From: Dromiciops gliroides | Lineage: Eukaryota > Chordata > Mammalia > Microbiotheria > Microbiotheriidae | NCBI RefSeq assembly: GCF_019393635.1 | Contig: NC_057861.1 | Location: forward strand, 169,843,577-169,907,576 | Length of the DNA stretch: 64,000 nucleotides | Reading direction: 5' to 3' | In this document: piece by piece, positions 36,165-46,704 of the stretch | How positions within the stretch are numbered: position 1 is the first letter of the stretch | How the letters are laid out: every line of letters begins with the position of its first letter | Notes under the pieces: generated by a model | What the model was told of the DNA's origin: nothing | The model's database searches: none | The model's input: only the letters and a program-made list of their open reading frames with translations | Position numbers and translations under genes: made by a program

Positions 36165-36350
36165 GGCTCATAAGATCATTGATTTGGAGCTAAAGGGACC
36201 TTAGAGTTCATCTAATCCAATTCCCGCAGTGATTAAATAAATAAATAACAAAATAAATGACTGACACAAAGTCAAAAAAGCAAGTGGATGAGTTAGGATT
36301 CAAACTCAAGACCTCTGCCTCCAGATGCAGAGTCCTTTCCAATCCATAAA
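36165..36350 (-). mobile_element. Old SINE with CR1/L3-like tail
   Basis: agctaaagggaccttagag, then ttcatctaatccaattccc, a diverged core (gactgacacaaagtcaaaa), then gttaggattcaaactcaag. Confidence 0.55.
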
Positions 36351-36772
36351 GATATCTCTTTGATTATATTCTTTCATGTATTTCTGTCATGTATTTAAGC
36401 TCATTTACAAGGACTTAAAAGAAGAATCTGATGAACAAGTTACTGCTTCAAACAATAATAAGTTCTTTTATTTTATAAGTTTAAAGGGAGGTCATCATGT
36501 AGTTTCTCTACAATTACCCCAGGAAAGGTAAGGCCAAAGAAGAAAGGGTCTTAGGGCATTCTGTTAGTGCTAGGGTTAATGATTCTAAAACAGAATGAGG
36601 GAGAATATATAATCATGGATATCATTAGAAGGCCTTGGACACAATTGGAAGAAGTTGTAAGCTTGCTCCCAGAATCTGGTTATAACAAGCTCTTGTGAGG
36701 ACGGCTCAATCTTGCTTTAGGTAAACTCCAGGATCATTATCAATGCAAAGTTTTGTTATTATTATTATTATT
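36351..36772. other. Unassigned DNA
   Basis: No gene. A (TTA)n run of about 6 units lies at 36755-36772, directly before the RPL6 pseudogene's TSD. Confidence 0.4.
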
Positions 36773-36788
36773 AAAGATGAACAAAGGC

Positions 36789-37758
36789 GGCACTACTGCT
36801 CAGGCCCCTGCTTATAGCCCAGAAGTCCAGACCTTATTTCTCTTTCCCTTCTCTCAAGATGGCGGACAAAAAACCCAAAAGGAACTAAAGGAAAAAAAGA
36901 TCAAAAAAGAAAAAAAGGAAAAGAAGGCCAAAAAGGAAGATGCGGCCGAAAAGGTGGTGTAAAGCCTCAAAGGCATTGCAGCCACAACCCAGTCCTGGCC
37001 AGAGGGATCAGTGGATACACCAGGTCTGCCATGTATTCCTGGTGGGCCATGTACAAGCACAAGTACACTGCACCCAAAACCCGGATTGAAAGGAAAAAGA
37101 AAGAGAAGGTGCCTGCTACCATCTCAAAGCCAGTTGATGGGGATGAGAATGGAGGAACCCGAGTGGTGAAGATCCACAAAATGCCTAGGTATTACCCTAC
37201 TGAGGATGTGCCAGAAAGCTGCTAAGTTGCAGCAAAAAGACCTTCAGCCAGCATGTGAGGAGACTCTGATCTAGCATCACCCCAGGAACAGTTCTGATCA
37301 TGCTCACTGCCACCATAGGGGCAAGTGAGTGGTTTTCCTGAAGCAGCTGGCTAGTGGCTTGCTACTGGTGACTGGACCTCTGACCATCAACTGTGTTCCC
37401 CTGGGAAGAACCCATCAGCAATTTGTCATTGCTACCTCTACCAGGGTTAACCTTTCAGGAGTGAAAATTCCAAATCATCTTACTGATGCTTATTTCAAGA
37501 AGAGGCTCCGTAAACCTAGACACCAAGAAGGAGAGATTTTTGACTCAGAAAAAGAGAAATAGGAGATTACAGAACAACGCAAGGCTGACCAGAAAGCATT
37601 GAACTCTCAGATCCTACCCCAAATCAAGAAGATTCCTCAGCTCTGTGGCTTCCTGCTTTCTGTATTCTCTCTCTCTCCAGTGGAGTCTCTCCACACAACC
37701 TGGTGTTTTAAATGCCTGGCAGAGAACTCTTATTAAAATATTAGAAATTAAAAAAAAA
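36789..37758 (+). pseudogene. RPL6: Processed pseudogene of ribosomal protein L6 (eL6)
   Basis: Intronless retrocopy of the mRNA for large-subunit ribosomal protein eL6. A short pyrimidine-rich 5' UTR precedes the ATG at 36859. The original stop is at 37709-37711, a polyadenylation signal attaaa at 37732-37737 and an A-tail from about 37749. Recognisable segments include the Lys-rich N-terminus, [12 protein letters not shown] (36974 on), [11 protein letters not shown] (about 37180-37214), [18 protein letters not shown] (37329 on) and [13 protein letters not shown] (37509 on). It cannot encode eL6. The original frame stops at 36886-36888 and the Lys-rich part is shifted and shortened. A further frameshift after 37214 leads to a stop at 37223-37225. 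A TGA at 37326-37328 (probably from CGA) and a TAG at 37560-37562 follow. A perfect 16-base TSD (aaagatgaacaaaggc) lies at 36773-36788 and 37759-37774, the mark of L1-mediated retroposition. The perfect TSD beside a decayed frame suggests moderate age. Confidence 0.97.
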
Positions 37759-37774
37759 AAAGATGAACAAAGGC

Positions 37775-38281
37775 ATGCTGAGGTGGATCCTCCTATGTAC
37801 CGATGTAAAGTTGGGTTCTAAAGTTTTCACTGATCTGAGTTAGAATTCCATTTCCCCTTTCCCCATTTCAGGCTGCTAGCAGTGTATTTTCTCCATGGCC
37901 AATCCTGGGGGAGAGAGGAAGCTGAGAAAGCAAGGTTGTCTCAAACTGAAGGCTCATGTCCCCATTACATATATATATTTTTTTAATTCCAAAATTCTTT
38001 ACATATCATTGGGAATAGGAGCAATGTCAGATATTTCCTGTGTGCCTGGCACAGTCCCTAGTAAATACTCAGTAAATTTGGAATGAATTGATAAGCTTTC
38101 TTCATCATTTTTCTCATCTCCTGCAGTACACAAAATTTGGACGTTATGTGTACATATTTTTGCCATGAAATTTTCTTAACCAGTCCAAAGATACAGGATA
38201 TGATTCAATTAGTTATTAGAGCTTCAGACCACAAGGTCTTGAAGGTTTTTCAGTCCTCTATAGTCTCGTTATTAATGCCAT
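37775..38281. other. Unassigned, with a short L2/MIR 3' scrap
   Basis: 38030-38085 (ctgtgtgcctggcacagtcc, then tagtaaatactcagtaa) is the common L2/MIR 3' motif. Otherwise nothing recognised. Confidence 0.4.
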
Positions 38282-38545
38282 GAAGCAGCTAGATGGTACA
38301 ATGGATAGAGTGGTGGGCTTAAAGTCAGGAAGACCTGAGTTCAAATCCAGCCACATACATTGATGGTGGGACCCCAGGCAAGTCATTTAACTTCTCCCTG
38401 CCTCAGTTTCTTCAAGTTTAAATTGGGGATAATAAAAACACCTACCTCAAAGTGTTGTTGTGAGAATCAAATGAGAGTATTTGAAAACAGTTTAGTGCCA
38501 GGAATATAGTAGGTACTTAAGAAATACTCATTACCTTCCTTTTCC
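38282..38545 (+). mobile_element. Full-length MIR/CORE-type SINE with L2-like tail
   Basis: Head gcagctagatggtacaatgg, B-box gagttcaaatccagcc, core caggcaagtcatttaact, then ggataataaaaacacctacc and a tail ending tagtaggtacttaagaaata. This shows the same head as the young SINEs joined to an L2-type 3' end. Confidence 0.85.
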
Positions 38546-38554
38546 CTGCCTACC

Positions 38555-38790
38555 AGGTGCTGGACAAGGAGTCAGGAAAATTCATCTTTCCGAATTCAAA
38601 CCTGGCATCAGAATTTACTAGCTGTGTGACCCTGAGCAAGTCACTTAACCCCCTTTACCTCAGTCTCCCCAACTGTAAAATGTGCCAGAGAAGAAAAAGA
38701 CAAACCACTCTAGTATCTTTCCCAAGAAAACCCCAAACAGGGTCACAAAGAGTCAGACACAACTGAAAAACAACTGAACAACAAATTTCT
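38555..38790 (+). mobile_element. SINE with RTE/BovB-like 3' tail
   Basis: Head partly lost. Core gtgtgaccctgagcaagtc, then accactctagtatctttccc, then gggtcacaaagagtcagac and acaactgaacaac. The last two modules match the 3' terminus of BovB/RTE LINEs as I know it. This indicates mobilisation by an RTE enzyme. Other copies: 58313 (-), 60484 (+), 61683 (-). Confidence 0.8.
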
Positions 38791-38892
38791 GTATTTCAGG
38801 AGCTACAAAACCCCACTTTTCACCAAGTATCACTATCATAAAAAACTAGCTGTTACTATACATTAGGCCTTAATGCCACATTCAAACAGAAA

Positions 38893-39035
38893 CAAGATCA
38901 TAGGCTGATAGGTAATATTTGGAAGCCAGTTTAGATATCCTCTGGTCCAAACTCTTCAATTTATATAAAAGGAAATGGAGGCTGGAGAGATTAAGAGGTC
39001 ACACTGTTAGAAAGCACCAAAGCTATAATTCAAAC
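38893..39035 (-). mobile_element. Old SINE with CR1/L3-like tail
   Basis: agatcataggctgataggta, then atatcctctggtccaaactc, then ggaaatggaggctggagag, with a weak core near 38995-39010. Confidence 0.5.
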
Positions 39036-39353
39036 TAATGTTTTATGACAGTAGATCTGAGTTTTTTAACCTGGGTACCTGTGAACTTGTAAACATTTTA
39101 TTTTTATAATTATTTTGATGTGATTGCTTTATTCGTAACTCAATATATTTTATTTATGCATGTAATACCATTTCAAATAGTCCAGAGACTTCACCAAGCT
39201 TCCAAAGGGGCTTATGTCACACACAAAAAAGAAAGCTTGTATTATATCTTTCCTTTGAATCATGAGTTACAGATATTTATATTTGATGGGAAAATGCCTG
39301 ATTATTTTATGTTAAGAAATCAAAAATAAAACCAACAATTTAAAAATAGAAAC

Positions 39354-39856
39354 TGTCACGGGTGAAATTGGTGATGTGGAGGTGTCAGTAGGTATTCCTC
39401 TAAAAAATTATACCCTCTCACACACAAATCCAACTAGAATAAAATAATATTTTATTTAGGCGCTAGAGAAAGGACACAGGAAGAGAAGTCTCTCTAGGGG
39501 AGATAATACAGAGAGACATGATTCTCTGAGATACCTATCTCCTTGAATAGGAGAAAGACAAAAACTTTTATAGATGGCAGATTGGTTGATCACTCAAGAG
39601 TGGAATGTTCCTTATTGGGGTGGGTTGGGAGAAGCAGGGTGAGAGGTGGTTGTTCTGATTTCTGGATTAATCTCTGTCCCCTGGCACCCCCACCCAGTCA
39701 GCAGCAACACTTAATGGGCTTGTCTCCCTTACTTCTCAAGGAGTCTGGCCTTTAGTTTAGCTTCTCAAGGAGAGTTACCCCAGACCTATGTCCTTTAGTT
39801 TAGCTGGCTAGTTTAAATTTAATAGTCCCAAATTCCTCTATATATTCTAACCCCAT
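39354..39856 (-). mobile_element. Solo LTR, reverse strand
   Basis: About 503 bases. On the minus strand it starts tggggttag and ends cccgtgaca, typical LTR ends. It has a TATA box (TATAAAAG, complement of 39565-39572) and a downstream AATAAA (complement of 39451-39456), so U3, R and U5 can be placed. The U3 contains a small internal duplication (ctttagtttagct near 39750 and 39792; ttctcaaggag twice). An 8-base direct repeat, atagaaac, flanks it (39346-39353, 39857-39864). It has no retroviral genes, so it is a recombination-derived solo LTR. The family was not identified. Confidence 0.82.
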
Positions 39857-39864
39857 ATAGAAAC

Positions 39865-40397
39865 TCTGCTTTTTTTTTGTCCAATACCAGTAGATTAGTT
39901 GAGGAAAAGTCCTACTGCCTTCCTCAAAATGAGTTTTCTCCAATAGTCTCATTGTAATCCCTTCTCTAGGTTATAGGATTCAGCTATTTCATTCAAATGT
40001 TTGGTCATTGTAGCATCCCTGAAAATGCAATGCATAGACTATTGAGATCTATAGGACATAGTTCAACAAAAAACAAAGAACAAATATTCGAATACTTATT
40101 AAGTGTCTACTGTGTGTTTAAAAAAAAGAGCCAATAATTCCTTTCAAGACCTTATATCCTATCCTTGAAAGTTGTTTGGAAACCAATCTTGTCATGATTT
40201 TTCTTCCTTTCCACTTAAAAAAACGTTTTGTTATATTCAACTCAATTCAGCAATCATTAAACATCTACTATATTCCAGGTGTTATACTAGGTGCCACATT
40301 TACCTGAAATTGTGTAAAGCTATCCCTATGAAGTTGCATATGAAGACAATAGCAACTTCCACAATAAAATGCAGCCAAAATGCCAAATCTCTCTTCA
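39865..40397. other. Unassigned DNA
   Basis: No gene. 40230-40300 (caatcattaaacatctacta, then tattccaggtgttatactag) resembles the mammalian-wide repeat opening. Confidence 0.4.
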
Positions 40398-40411
40398 CAG
40401 TAAGATATTTT

Positions 40412-40608
40412 CTCTTCTTCTTCTTCTTCTTCTTCTTCTTCTTCTTCTTCTTCTTCTTCTTCTTCTTCTTCTTCTTCTTCAGCAATCAGGGTTGTGCCTT
40501 GTGTAGGGTCACATAGTTAGTAAAAATCTAAGGCTGAATTTGAATTCGGGTCCATCCTGACTCCAAGACTGGTGCTTTATCTACTGCACCAACTAGCTGC
40601 CCCCCCCC
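40412..40608 (-). mobile_element. SINE whose tail became (TTC)n, TSD-flanked
   Basis: The SINE body at about 40484-40608 is older than the others (gtgtagggtcacatagttag, ending accaactagctgcccccc). Its tail side is a (TTC)n run of about 23 units (40412-40483). TSD cagtaagatatttt at 40398-40411 and cagtaaggtatttt at 40609-40622 encloses both, so the GAA/TTC microsatellite lies inside the inserted unit. Confidence 0.9.
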
Positions 40609-40622
40609 CAGTAAGGTATTTT

Positions 40623-41504
40623 CATATGTTACTGGTACTTGAATCACTCACTATATCCAACCCATGAATGAATGAATTATAGTTCTGGTAATTAGGTGCC
40701 AGTCCATAGTCAGCAGCTGACTGCTGAATAACAGCTTTTATCTATTTTGCATGCTATAACATTCCTTTTATGGCCTTGAAGGCCTGGTGAATAGGGTTGG
40801 GGAAGGTGGAGTTAGGAGGAAGGAAGTGGGGAGAGAAGAGAAAGCACCAGCATAAAAACAATGATATAGAATGGAGAGAAATATGGGGGTCTAGACTCAA
40901 TTTGAATGTCCACAAAGAAATTTTTTGGAAGCTAATTATTCACAAAAGATAATTAATTAATCTTGGTTTCAAGGGATTAAACAAGAAAACTATCTTTGGG
41001 AAATATTTCTTTAAAACTTCAATAAGAAAAGCTGTTTCACAAAGAAAATACAAGTTATGCCAGAGGCTTTGGAATGTGATAGATGATAGGATGAAAAGAG
41101 AAAATAATTCCTAACTTTATTCATTCATTCACTGAGTCTTGGCAGACATGGTTCAGATATTAAGATACTGATATCTTCCAAAAAAGAAGAAAGAAACAAA
41201 AGATTGAAAATTATCCAGGATAGTCACTAGATATGCTGGGAATTGTAGGAAATGGAAATTTTGTGCACTTTGCCCTTATATATCTAAAAATAGTCACAGC
41301 TAAATGAATCACTCACGCCACCTGGACCCTGAAAGGAACAATGGATGGATGGACAGAGAGAATCAGTTACTCCAAAGAGGCTGACATATTCTTTAACAGA
41401 TGCCTACTTAGGCATTTAAGCTTCTGTCCCCTTTTCTATGCATCTCTTCTGAGCAGACCCCATTGATATCCATGCCAGCCTATCCTTTCTCTTCCACAGC
41501 ATTT
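40623..41504. other. Unassigned DNA
   Basis: No gene or repeat recognised. Confidence 0.4.
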
Positions 41505-41660
41505 CAAGCTGGAAAAGACTTTAGAGGTCACCTTAAGTCTAACTCTATTTTATAAATGAGGAGACCAAGGAGTCTAAGGAAATTTAGTTAATTTCCCCCA
41601 GTTACCCAGGAAATATAGGATAGAACTCAGAATGCAATGCAAGTATTCTTTCTAAATTAA
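41505..41660 (-). mobile_element. Old SINE with CR1/L3-like tail
   Basis: agctggaaaagactttagag, then ttataaatgaggagaccaag, then gttaatttcccccagttac and ggatagaactcagaatgc. Confidence 0.55.
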
Positions 41661-42689
41661 GCAGTTGTTCTATTAAGCTATATATAGAAGGCAAAGTTGA
41701 TGATGTTCACGGTGTTTACCTGGGCTTCAAGGAAAAATGGATGGGCCAAACTCACATTTCTGCCCTGAGTTTTCAGAACTTCCTCAAAAGAAAAAGCTCT
41801 TGTCCTTGATGATCTTGGAGAGGGAACACTGAGGAATTAGGCACGAATATTGCAGTTTAATAGGTGAAAAGGCTCAGAAAAGAGAATGTACACACTTTCC
41901 CATAAAACTGAGTCGATAAGAAGCTCTGTCTGGCACTTTGGAAAAATGGGAGTTTGGAGATCTAGAGGGGAGGCCTTGGGGAAAGAAAACTCTAGTTCAT
42001 TGCTAGAACAAGTACCAGAGACAGGGAAACAAACAACTAGAGGCAAAAAGGTGAACCACAAGATGTTCCTGCCTTCACCCTAGTGATGTTCATTCAGCCT
42101 AGCAATATTTGTGAAAGCTGTAATGGCATTTGATCTAATTTCCAGAAATTCTTTTCACATTTGGTAATCAAGAATCAACAAATCCCATAATCCTTTCAAA
42201 AGAAAAATTTATAATTTGAAAAATTTTTAATGAGAAAATTTAAAATTTATAATTTTAATAAACATTAGATAGCAGGGAGTGATGAAAAAGCATGCTGTCC
42301 GTTTTTTGATAGAGAGCGGAGGGATTGGGGTGTGGAATGGAACATATATTTCTTTTCAATGTGGCAATTATGGAAGTTTGTTTTGTTTGATAATGTATAT
42401 TTATTACATCAGTATTGATTTTTATGGGGGAAAAGGAATGGGATTTAGTCAAACAGCATTTATTAAGCACCTATTATGTGCCAGGAACTGTGTTATATTC
42501 TAGGTACACAACAAAATGAAGAAGAGAAAATGGATTTGTTGATGATTAAGAAAAAATAAATAAAAATTTTGTAGGATAGGAAGTTGGAGATGTAGCTGAT
42601 ATTCATAAAACATTTTTCCTACTTTCTTAAATAAAGTACTAGTCATATGTTTATGTGAGTAATTGGGAAACAGACATGATGTCTCAAAG
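41661..42689. other. Mostly unassigned DNA
   Basis: 42445-42530 (agcatttattaagcacctat, then gtgccaggaactgtgtta) is a mammalian-wide repeat opening. The frames at 41837-42083 and 42255-42503 overlap on opposite strands and have no support. Confidence 0.4.
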
Positions 42690-42900
42690 AGAACACTAAG
42701 CTTGAAACCAAAAGACTTAATTTTGATTCCGGGCTCCGACTCTTACTTGCTGTGTGGCCATAGCTAAGTTTTTGAGTTGTCCCTCTGGGCTTTAGTTTCC
42801 TAATATGAAAAATTGAGTCAAGGATACTTGCACAATTTATTTTACAGTTATTGTGAGGAATGTGCTTTGCAAATTATAAAATTGGAATATTTATATTGAA
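42690..42900 (+). mobile_element. Old MIR-type SINE
   Basis: cttgctgtgtggccatagct core, ctttagtttcctaatatg, then gttattgtgaggaatgtgct and a degraded tail. Confidence 0.65.
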
Positions 42901-43730
42901 CTACTTTTATTATCAGAGATAAATAATGTGCTAAGTATATGTGATTGAGTTACCTTGCCTTTTATCTATTTGAATGAAGATACAGTGTAAAAAAATAACT
43001 GCTTGTGTTTAGTGAGGTCAAAGATGAAGGAGAAAGAGGTGATGATCCATGAAACAAGGTCACAGACAGATGAAAAGAATAGATTTTAGGAACTAAATGA
43101 ATGGGTTAATGTTGGCAAGGATAAAGGCTACCACAATATCTGAAATCAAGTAGAGGAGAAACAAATGTGCAGGGTCATAAAGATGATTAGAAGAGTTAAG
43201 TCAGGACTTACGTTAAATCAAACAATGACTGATAGCCCCAAGAACACAAACTACAGGGGATAGGACTCCCTTTTTGACAAAGACTACTAAGAAAGTGATT
43301 TGGTATAAATATTATCACATATATCAAAATAAGTTCCAAATGTATAAGTAATATTGATATAAAATGTCATTTAATCAACAAACAACCATCAATTTAAACA
43401 GGAATTGAAGGGAAGGTTCCTTTTTGATCTATAGCTTAGTGAAAACTCAGCAAAAAAAAGGTGGAGGGGATCACAAAATAGGCAATTTTGTTTATATAAA
43501 GTTTTAAATGACTTTACATGAACAAAAGCAGAATATAATTAGAAAAAAAGAAACCATCAGTTTGAGGGAAAAATATCTCTAGTAAAGATCTGAGAACCTT
43601 GGTATGTAAGGGATTGGTTAAAAAAATAAAAACTAACTCTGTGGCTTCGCCTGAGGCACATCACATTGAAAAAGATGATAAAATGTAGAAATAATCAATG
43701 TTAGGTGAGCTGTGGTAAGACAGGCACATT
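42901..43730. other. Unassigned DNA
   Basis: Nothing recognised. Confidence 0.4.
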
Positions 43731-43743
43731 AAAAAGCTATTGG

Positions 43744-43924
43744 TGGGGCAGCTAGGTGGCGCAGTGGATAGAGCACCGGTCCTGGAGTCAGGAGTACCTG
43801 AGTTCAAATCCGGCCTCAGACACTTAACACTTACTAGCTGTGTGACCCTGGGCAAGTCACTTAACCCCAATTGCCTCACCAAAACCAAAAAAAAAAAACA
43901 AACAAAAAAAAACCTAAAAAAAAA
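43744..43924 (+). mobile_element. Short SINE flanked by TSD
   Basis: Complete copy of the gagtcagg/ccaattgcctc subtype, little diverged, with a long A/AAAC tail. Perfect 16-base TSD aaaaagctattggtgg at 43731-43746 and 43925-43940; the last bases overlap the SINE's own starting G run. Confidence 0.96.
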
Positions 43925-44186
43925 AAAAAGCTATTGGTGGAGCTGTGAGTTAGTCTGTCATTTTGGAAAATAATTTGAAACATGTTTTAAAAAGTGGAAA
44001 AAAACACACAACAAACCTCCTTTTCTGCTCATGTCTCTGTCCAAGAGAGGTAGGAGCATATATGTGCCCCAAGAAGTGTCAATGCAGTAGGAAATGTACT
44101 ATTTAACAGCTATTTATGGAAGCACTTTTTGAAGCAGCAGATAACTGAAATCAAAGCAGATTATATGCCTATCGTGGAATAGCTGT

Positions 44187-44194
44187 TATATATA

Positions 44195-44254
<60 letters not shown>
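44187..44254. repeat. (TA)n microsatellite
   Basis: About 33 TA units with one TGTG interruption. Perfectly self-complementary, so capable of cruciform extrusion and prone to replication slippage. Confidence 0.97.
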
Positions 44255-44259
<5 letters not shown>

Positions 44260-44294
44260 ATTGAATATTATGTAAGAAAGTGATTAGGAAGAAT

Positions 44295-44565
44295 TCATCT
44301 TTGCCTCCTGGTTTCCTTTAAATCCCAGCTAAAATCCTGTGTTCTAAAAGAAGCCTTTCCTAACTCCTCCGAATTCTAATGTCATCCATCTTTTAATTAT
44401 TTTCTATTTCTTCTGTATACAGCTTATTTGTAAATGTTTGTTTATTTGTTGTTCCACTAATTGGACAGGGAATGACTTTTGCATCTTTCTGCAACCCCAG
44501 CACTTAGCATAGTCCCTGGCTTTGTAGTAGGTGCTTTATAAATGTTTTTTGACTGACTGACTTGT
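44295..44565 (+). mobile_element. L2 LINE 3' end
   Basis: aaatcccagctaaaatcctg, then agaagcctttcctaactcc, then ccccagcacttagcatagtc and taggtgctttataaatgttt: a well-preserved L2 3' terminus. Confidence 0.85.
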
Positions 44566-45474
44566 ATGAACTGAAGCACATCAAAGTAAGCAGAACAAAG
44601 AGAACAACATACATAATTACCACAATAACCTAAAGTAAAGTAATACTAAAAATATATTGTTTGATCAATACAGTATCAGTTCCAGGACTGAAGATGATAC
44701 ATACCTTTCCTTTCTAGGCATAGAGGTAGTATACTATAAGCACAGAATAATGCATGCAAGGACAGTCAGATGTGATCAATGGGGCATTTTTGTTTTGTTT
44801 AATGAAAATCTGTTACAAAGGAGGGTTCTATAGAGGAAAGAGTTATTGGAAAATGACAGTTTTGTAAGAAATAGAATTAATAATTGAAGGAGATTATATC
44901 AAATATAATCACAGGAAAATACAATATGATATCATTTACAGAGAGTGACAAGATTTGCGGTTTTAGGAGAGAGAGAATATGAGATCTACAATTACACAAT
45001 TATGTTCTATATCTTTAAAAAGAAGGTTGTAAGGAAGGGATTTTAAATATTCTCAATACTAATCATATAATTTTACAAAGAGCCATACTAAGCCATATAG
45101 CAGAAAAGCAAGCATACAGTCTATGAGTACACAACTAGTTAGTGACTAGAAACTAAAGTCTCCAATTATAGAGTCTAAATGCTTTCATACTAAAAATTAT
45201 ATGTATATGTAGGTATATACATATATAACATGTATATACTATGTTGTAAACTTATATTTAATACATTATAGTTGTATAATACATTATATGACATACTATA
45301 TAATACATATTATATATGTGGTATTTTAAGATTATTCTCATCCTATCATCTTTTTTGTAAGTAGACAGTAGATATTTGATCTTTAAATCATTAAGGTACT
45401 CAATTTTTAAAAAATTGCTAATGATTTGACTTACATTTAAACAAGAGATAAGAACGAATATATGGTATCGCTAT
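44566..45474. other. Unassigned AT-rich DNA
   Basis: 45195-45325 is a TATA-rich stretch in which tataatacattata recurs in tandem around a short spacer. No gene. Confidence 0.4.
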
Positions 45475-45680
45475 TGGGTAGATAATATGATACTTTGGAA
45501 GGGATACTATGCTCAAAGACAAAGGACTTGAGTACTAGTCTTGACTCTGGCACTAACAAGATGTGGGACTCTGGCCATCTTATAATCTTTGTGGACTTCT
45601 GTTTCTTGGTGTTTAAAATGAAGACATTGTTCTCTGTGATCTCTTTTAGCTCTAATACCCTATGTATATAATCTTTTTGG
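45475..45680 (+). mobile_element. Old MIR-like SINE
   Basis: gagtactagtcttgactctg, then gatgtgggactctggccatc, then gtgtttaaaatgaagacatt: MIR head, core and tail, diverged. Confidence 0.5.
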
Positions 45681-45712
45681 CTACTATTTCCATTCAGAAA
45701 ATGTGACATGGA

Positions 45713-45855
45713 GGGCAGCTAGGTGGTACAGTGGCTAGAGCACCAGTCCTGGATTCAGGAGGACCTGAGTTCAAATCCAGCCTCAGACACCTGATACTTA
45801 CTAGCTGTGTGACCCTGGGCAAGTCACTTAACCCTCACTGCCCTGCCAAAAAAAC
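45713..45855 (+). mobile_element. Short SINE flanked by TSD
   Basis: Complete gattcagg/cactgccctgcc copy with a short A-tail. TSD aaaatgtgacatg (about 45698-45711) and aaactgtgacatg (about 45851-45863), one mismatch. Confidence 0.93.
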
Positions 45856-46129
45856 TGTGACATGAATAGGACAGTTTGTCTCCCTTGGTTTCCCAAGACC
45901 ATGCCTTAAAAGATGATATTTTATATCTTAAGGTGATTATGAGGGATAATGAATCCATGCTTCCATAATATTTTAAAAATTAAAATTTCTAATAGTTTTC
46001 ATTGTAAGCTTTTTCTCACAGCTAACCAAAGGGAAAAAATGCTACACATAAGGGACTAAAATTTTAGTAACACATGAATCAGCAATTAGTATTTTGAAGG
46101 AAACAATTCATTTTTTTTCTCTAAAGAAA

Positions 46130-46450
46130 CTCTCATGATTCAAAGTTAATCTGTTCCAAGGAAAGGAACTAGAATTGGTTACTGACATGCAATAATTCAT
46201 TTCTTATTTTACCAACAGTAATTAAATTGCCTGGAACTGTTGTCATTTAACAGCCTATTAATTGACTAATGTGCATCGCTTGCATGCAGGCTATAGGTAA
46301 AATCCAGAGATTAAGCAAGCAAGAAAGAGATTTACAAACTCTTCCAGACATCCTAGAAAGTAGTACATTTCCCTCCCATTTCAGGATAATGTATGAAAAA
46401 AAAAGGAGTTTGTATTTCACAAAGGGGAAGTATTTCCTTCTGAAATCAGT
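46130..46450. other. Candidate conserved non-coding block
   Basis: Repeat-free, with ccaacagtaattaaattgcc, agcctattaattgactaatg and cgcttgcatgcaggc. Composition and AT-core spacing are like developmental enhancers. The 63-codon frame at 46269-46460 lacks protein character. Inference only. Confidence 0.3.
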
Positions 46451-46489
46451 GAAGCCCTAACAGTGCCAGAGAATTCCTGCAGACTTGTT

Positions 46490-46700
46490 TCCTTGTATCT
46501 TTTATCAATTCATACATCAAAATTACCTTGTATTAATTTTGCATTTATAGTATATGTAACAATATGGGTACATGCTGACTCTCTCATTAGAAGAAGAGCT
46601 CCTTTTGGGCAGCGCCTGTTTAGCTTTCTTTTTTTGGTAGTTCTATCATTTAGCATAATGGTGACTTAGTTACTTAATAACATTTGAGAACTACTTATTG
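46490..46700 (+). mobile_element. Probable L2 LINE 3' scrap
   Basis: gaagagctccttttgggcag, then cgcctgtttagctttctttt, resembles the L2 'aagctccttgagggcaggga' block. Confidence 0.4.
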
Positions 46701-46704
46701 TTTT

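Noticed and set aside
37329..37562. 77-codon frame matching ribosomal protein eL6 as a working gene
   Set aside because: It begins after an in-frame TGA and ends at a premature TAG inside a processed pseudogene.
40300..40516. Poly-Lys or poly-Phe protein
   Set aside because: It translates the (TTC)n run in the tail of a SINE.
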